A stretch of DNA of 64,000 bases, taken from NCBI RefSeq assembly GCF_000971295.1, contig NZ_LANJ01000004.1:186001-250000 (forward strand), given 5' to 3'. The notes below the pieces were generated by a model, which had not been told where the DNA came from, made no database searches, and saw only the letters and a program-made list of their open reading frames with translations. This document shows positions 61,969 to 64,000 of this stretch, piece after piece (positions within the stretch are counted from its first letter, which is position 1; each line of letters opens with the position of its first letter). This DNA comes from Devosia epidermidihirudinis. GTDB taxonomy: Bacteria > Pseudomonadota > Alphaproteobacteria > Rhizobiales > Devosiaceae. The position numbers and the translations under genes are program-made.

Positions 61969-62003
61969 CCTTGCCTCCTTCAAACCGGGCACCCAGCAGT
62001 TGG

Positions 62004-62026
62004 ATCACCGGGACAAGCCCGGTGAT
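62004..62026. repeat. REP-like palindrome
   Basis: Perfect 9-bp stem ATCACCGGG / CCCGGTGAT with loop ACAAG, followed by GACG, the style of dispersed repeats in Hyphomicrobiales. It lies in the 131-bp gap between the ligase and UVR genes and may act as a terminator or stabiliser. Confidence 0.7.
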
Positions 62027-62099
62027 GACGATGCAGGAACTATCGAGCAAAACCCATCCCTCCCCACCGTCATTGCCCGGCTCGTCCGAGCAATCCATT

Positions 62100-63677
62100 C
62101 TACGTCGCGCCCACAAACACGGCCATATCCTCCAGCGTCGCCGCCTCGCTCGCCGGCTTATCCCACCGTATCCGGCTGATCCGCGGAAACCGCAGCGCCA
62201 CCCCCGACTTATGCCGCGTGCTCTGCTGTGCCGAGTCAAACGCCACCTCGAACACCAGCTCTTTTTTCACCTCTCGCACCGGCCCGAACGCCTGAACCGT
62301 ATTGGCGCGGATCCACTTGTCGAGCAGCTTGAGCTCCTCATCGGTAAAGCCGAAATACGCCTTGCCGATCGGCACGATCTCGTTGCCCTTCCACACGCCA
62401 AATGTGTAGTCCGAATAAAAGCTTGATCGCTTGCCGTGCCCCCGCTGCGCATACATCAGCACGGCATCCACCACATTGGGATCGCGCTTCCACTTGAACC
62501 AATAGCCCTTGGGCCGCCCCGGCACATAAGGAGAGGTTCGCAGCTTGATCATCACCCCTTCATGGCCGTGTTCATCCGCGCCTTGCCGCCGCTGCGCCGC
62601 CAGATCGTCCCAATCGGCAAAGGGCAAAACCGGCGACAGATCGAGCCGGGTCTGCGGATTGGCCGCAAACCACGCCTCCAGCCGCGCCCGCCGCTCGGTC
62701 CAGCCCAGCGTGCGCACATCCTCGCGCCCGTCAAACAGCATGTCGTAGACGCGGATAAAGGCCGGACTGTCCTTGAGGTGCTTGGCCGATGCCACCTTCT
62801 TGTTCAGCCGCTGCTGCAGATCATTGAAGCTCCTCGGCTCAAACTCCTTGCCCACCAGCAATTCGCCGTCGAGCACGGCCACACCCCCGACATTGTCCAC
62901 AATGTCGGGAAACGCCGCCGCGATATCATCGCCGGTGCGCGAAAACAGCGACACACTGCCCCCGCCCAACACCAGCTGCACGCGAATGCCGTCCCATTTC
63001 CACTCTGCCGAAAAGTCCTTGGGATCGAGCCGGGCGAGATCCTTCTCCTCGTCAATGGGATTGCTCAGCATCAGGGGATGAAACCGCTGCGACTGATCCA
63101 CATGGGGCCGCTCACCCCTACCGTCGAGCCAGGCAAACAGCTCGCCATACGGCACCTTCAGCCCGTGCCAGACCTCTTCGATTTCCTGCAAATCCTTGCC
63201 GCTCATCTCGGCCAGCGCCGTCTTGGCCAGCCGCGCCGATAGCCCGATCCGCAGCGCCCCCGTCGCCAGCTTCACCAACGCCCAGCGCTCGTTGATCCCC
63301 GCCCGCGTGAGCAGCGCCGCGATCAGCGCGGGGAGTTCGGATTTGCTGGTGGTATTGAACAGCCCGATCAATTCGGTCAGCGACGGCAGATCGCCCTGCT
63401 GCCCATGATGCGGCCAGATCAGCGCAATGGTCTCGCCGAGATCGCCGACATAGTCATAGCTCATGGCGAACAGCGTCGGATCGACCTCGCGCAACACGAT
63501 GTCCTTGAGCAGCGCCGGCTTCACGTTGCGAAAGCTCAGCGCCCCGGTCAGCACCGCCAGCGCATAGCCGCGATCCGGGTCCGGCACCTCGCGAAAATAC
63601 TGCGTCAGCGCCGCCAGTTTGCGCGTCCGCGATGGCGTCAGCGCCAACAGCTCCAGCAATTGGGCGAACCGCTTCAT
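62100..63677 (-). CDS. ATP-dependent DNA ligase
   Basis: Ligase of 525 residues. The N-terminal region (about 1-195) is the ATP-ligase DNA-binding domain (LLELLALTPSRTRKLAAL, ERWALVKLATGALRIGLSAR). The adenylation domain has the nucleotide-binding lysine Lys227 in EWKWDGIRVQL (KxDG), the RxG region FSRTGDD, and motif IV LDGELLVG; motif V is GVMIKL, with WFKWKRD. The C-terminal OB domain follows. It overlaps the stop of the upstream exonuclease gene by four bases (ATGA). This is the ligase of the exonuclease-ligase-helicase-phosphoesterase repair operon, but the usual helicase and phosphoesterase genes are not downstream here. Confidence 0.93.
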   Translation of the reverse strand: MKRFAQLLELLALTPSRTRKLAALTQYFREVPDPDRGYALAVLTGALSFRNVKPALLKDIVLREVDPTLFAMSYDYVGDLGETIALIWPHHGQQGDLPSLTELIGLFNTTSKSELPALIAALLTRAGINERWALVKLATGALRIGLSARLAKTALAEMSGKDLQEIEEVWHGLKVPYGELFAWLDGRGERPHVDQSQRFHPLMLSNPIDEEKDLARLDPKDFSAEWKWDGIRVQLVLGGGSVSLFSRTGDDIAAAFPDIVDNVGGVAVLDGELLVGKEFEPRSFNDLQQRLNKKVASAKHLKDSPAFIRVYDMLFDGREDVRTLGWTERRARLEAWFAANPQTRLDLSPVLPFADWDDLAAQRRQGADEHGHEGVMIKLRTSPYVPGRPKGYWFKWKRDPNVVDAVLMYAQRGHGKRSSFYSDYTFGVWKGNEIVPIGKAYFGFTDEELKLLDKWIRANTVQAFGPVREVKKELVFEVAFDSAQQSTRHKSGVALRFPRISRIRWDKPASEAATLEDMAVFVGAT

Positions 63678-64000
63678 GCCTCGCCCTCCTCGCCATTATC
63701 GGCAAAGCCCTGAATGTTGAGCGGCTCGGCTTTCAGCCCCTGGCTTTGACACCAATAGACCAGCGCATCCTCGCGCCCATGTGTCACCCACACGGTCTCG
63801 GCCTTGGTTTCGCGGATCGTCTGTTGCAGCTCGCCCCAGTCGCAATGGTCCGAGATCACCAGCGGCAATTCCACCAGCGCCTGCCGCGCCCGCTGCTTCA
63901 CACTCATCCAGCCCGATGCCTGACACACCACCGGATCGGGAAACCGCCTGCTCCAGCGATCGCGAATAGCCGAAGGCGGCGCAATGACGATCTGCCCGGC
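63674..64000 (-). CDS. ligase-associated DNA exonuclease (MBL fold), 5' end cut by window edge
   Basis: The last 108 residues of a metallo-beta-lactamase / beta-CASP nuclease that lies beyond the right edge. The sequence reads AGQIVIAPPSAIRDRWSRRF, then DPVVCQASGWMSVKQRARQA and LVISDHCDWGELQQTIRET. The histidine of SDHCDWG and TVWVTHGREDALVYW are conserved late motifs of this family. The frame is open to base 64000. It is coupled to the DNA ligase gene by an ATGA overlap, as usual in this repair operon. The catalytic HxHxDH motif would be in the missing part. Confidence 0.88.
   Translation of the reverse strand, partial: AGQIVIAPPSAIRDRWSRRFPDPVVCQASGWMSVKQRARQALVELPLVISDHCDWGELQQTIRETKAETVWVTHGREDALVYWCQSQGLKAEPLNIQGFADNGEEGEA

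Overview
The window looks like a chromosomal segment of a high-GC alphaproteobacterium of the Hyphomicrobiales (Rhizobiales), probably Devosia or a close relative. Pointers are a GapR/DUF2312 gene near the DUF1036-pyk pair, an alphaproteobacterial-type M3 oligoendopeptidase, AapJQM-like transporter genes, a LiuR-like MerR regulator beside fatty-acid genes, a TGA-N9-TCA iron box, and REP-like palindromes. The genus is an inference. I found no rRNA, tRNA, CRISPR array, phage or transposase. Both ends cut genes (pepF at the left, a ligase-associated exonuclease at the right).

Layout. 1-5.6 kb: pepF, a YbaY/META lipoprotein-like protein, an iron-siderophore binding protein behind a RirA-type box, and an orphan sigma-54 response regulator. 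5.7-15.7 kb: a FAH-family enzyme and a sulfonate-sulfur operon (tauA-tauB-tauC-ssuD), divergent from an AapJQM-like amino-acid transporter with no ATPase gene plus a 2-oxoglutarate/Fe(II) dioxygenase. 15.9-26.7 kb: ChaA antiporter, a YcbB-type L,D-transpeptidase, a second amino-acid ABC set without ATPase, a signal-less NMT1-like binding protein, a DUF882 peptidoglycan protein and dxs.

26.7-34.9 kb: a rhodanese-ArsR regulator and MFS transporter, then a periplasmic thiol-redox island: dsbD and tlpA on the plus strand, converging on an L,D-transpeptidase lipoprotein, histidine kinase, response regulator and dsbG on the minus strand. Three identical-architecture boxes (CTTAAG-N5-CTTAAG) precede dsbD, the transpeptidase and dsbG. 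They fit the known recognition sequence of PmrA/QseB-type regulators, the class to which the encoded regulator belongs. In E. coli, DsbG protects the catalytic cysteine of L,D-transpeptidases, so this island appears to place reductase, chaperone/reductant, client enzyme and sensor in one regulon. I regard it as the most interesting system in the window.

35.3-40.5 kb: a ROK regulator, Gfo/Idh/MocA oxidoreductase, ThuA-like protein and BCCT osmolyte transporter. 40.5-47 kb: TetR regulators with clear palindromic operators, gapR, DUF1036-pyk, a P-loop kinase, an SGNH hydrolase and a cysteine-free L36 gene. 47.3-52.9 kb: an oppABCDF oligopeptide transporter operon. 53.1-61.6 kb: a beta-oxidation locus (fadE, fadJ, fadI and a new 52-residue membrane protein; divergent fadD-merR) with MerR-type boxes. 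61.7-64 kb: a UVR-motif protein and an ATP-dependent DNA ligase with its exonuclease partner.
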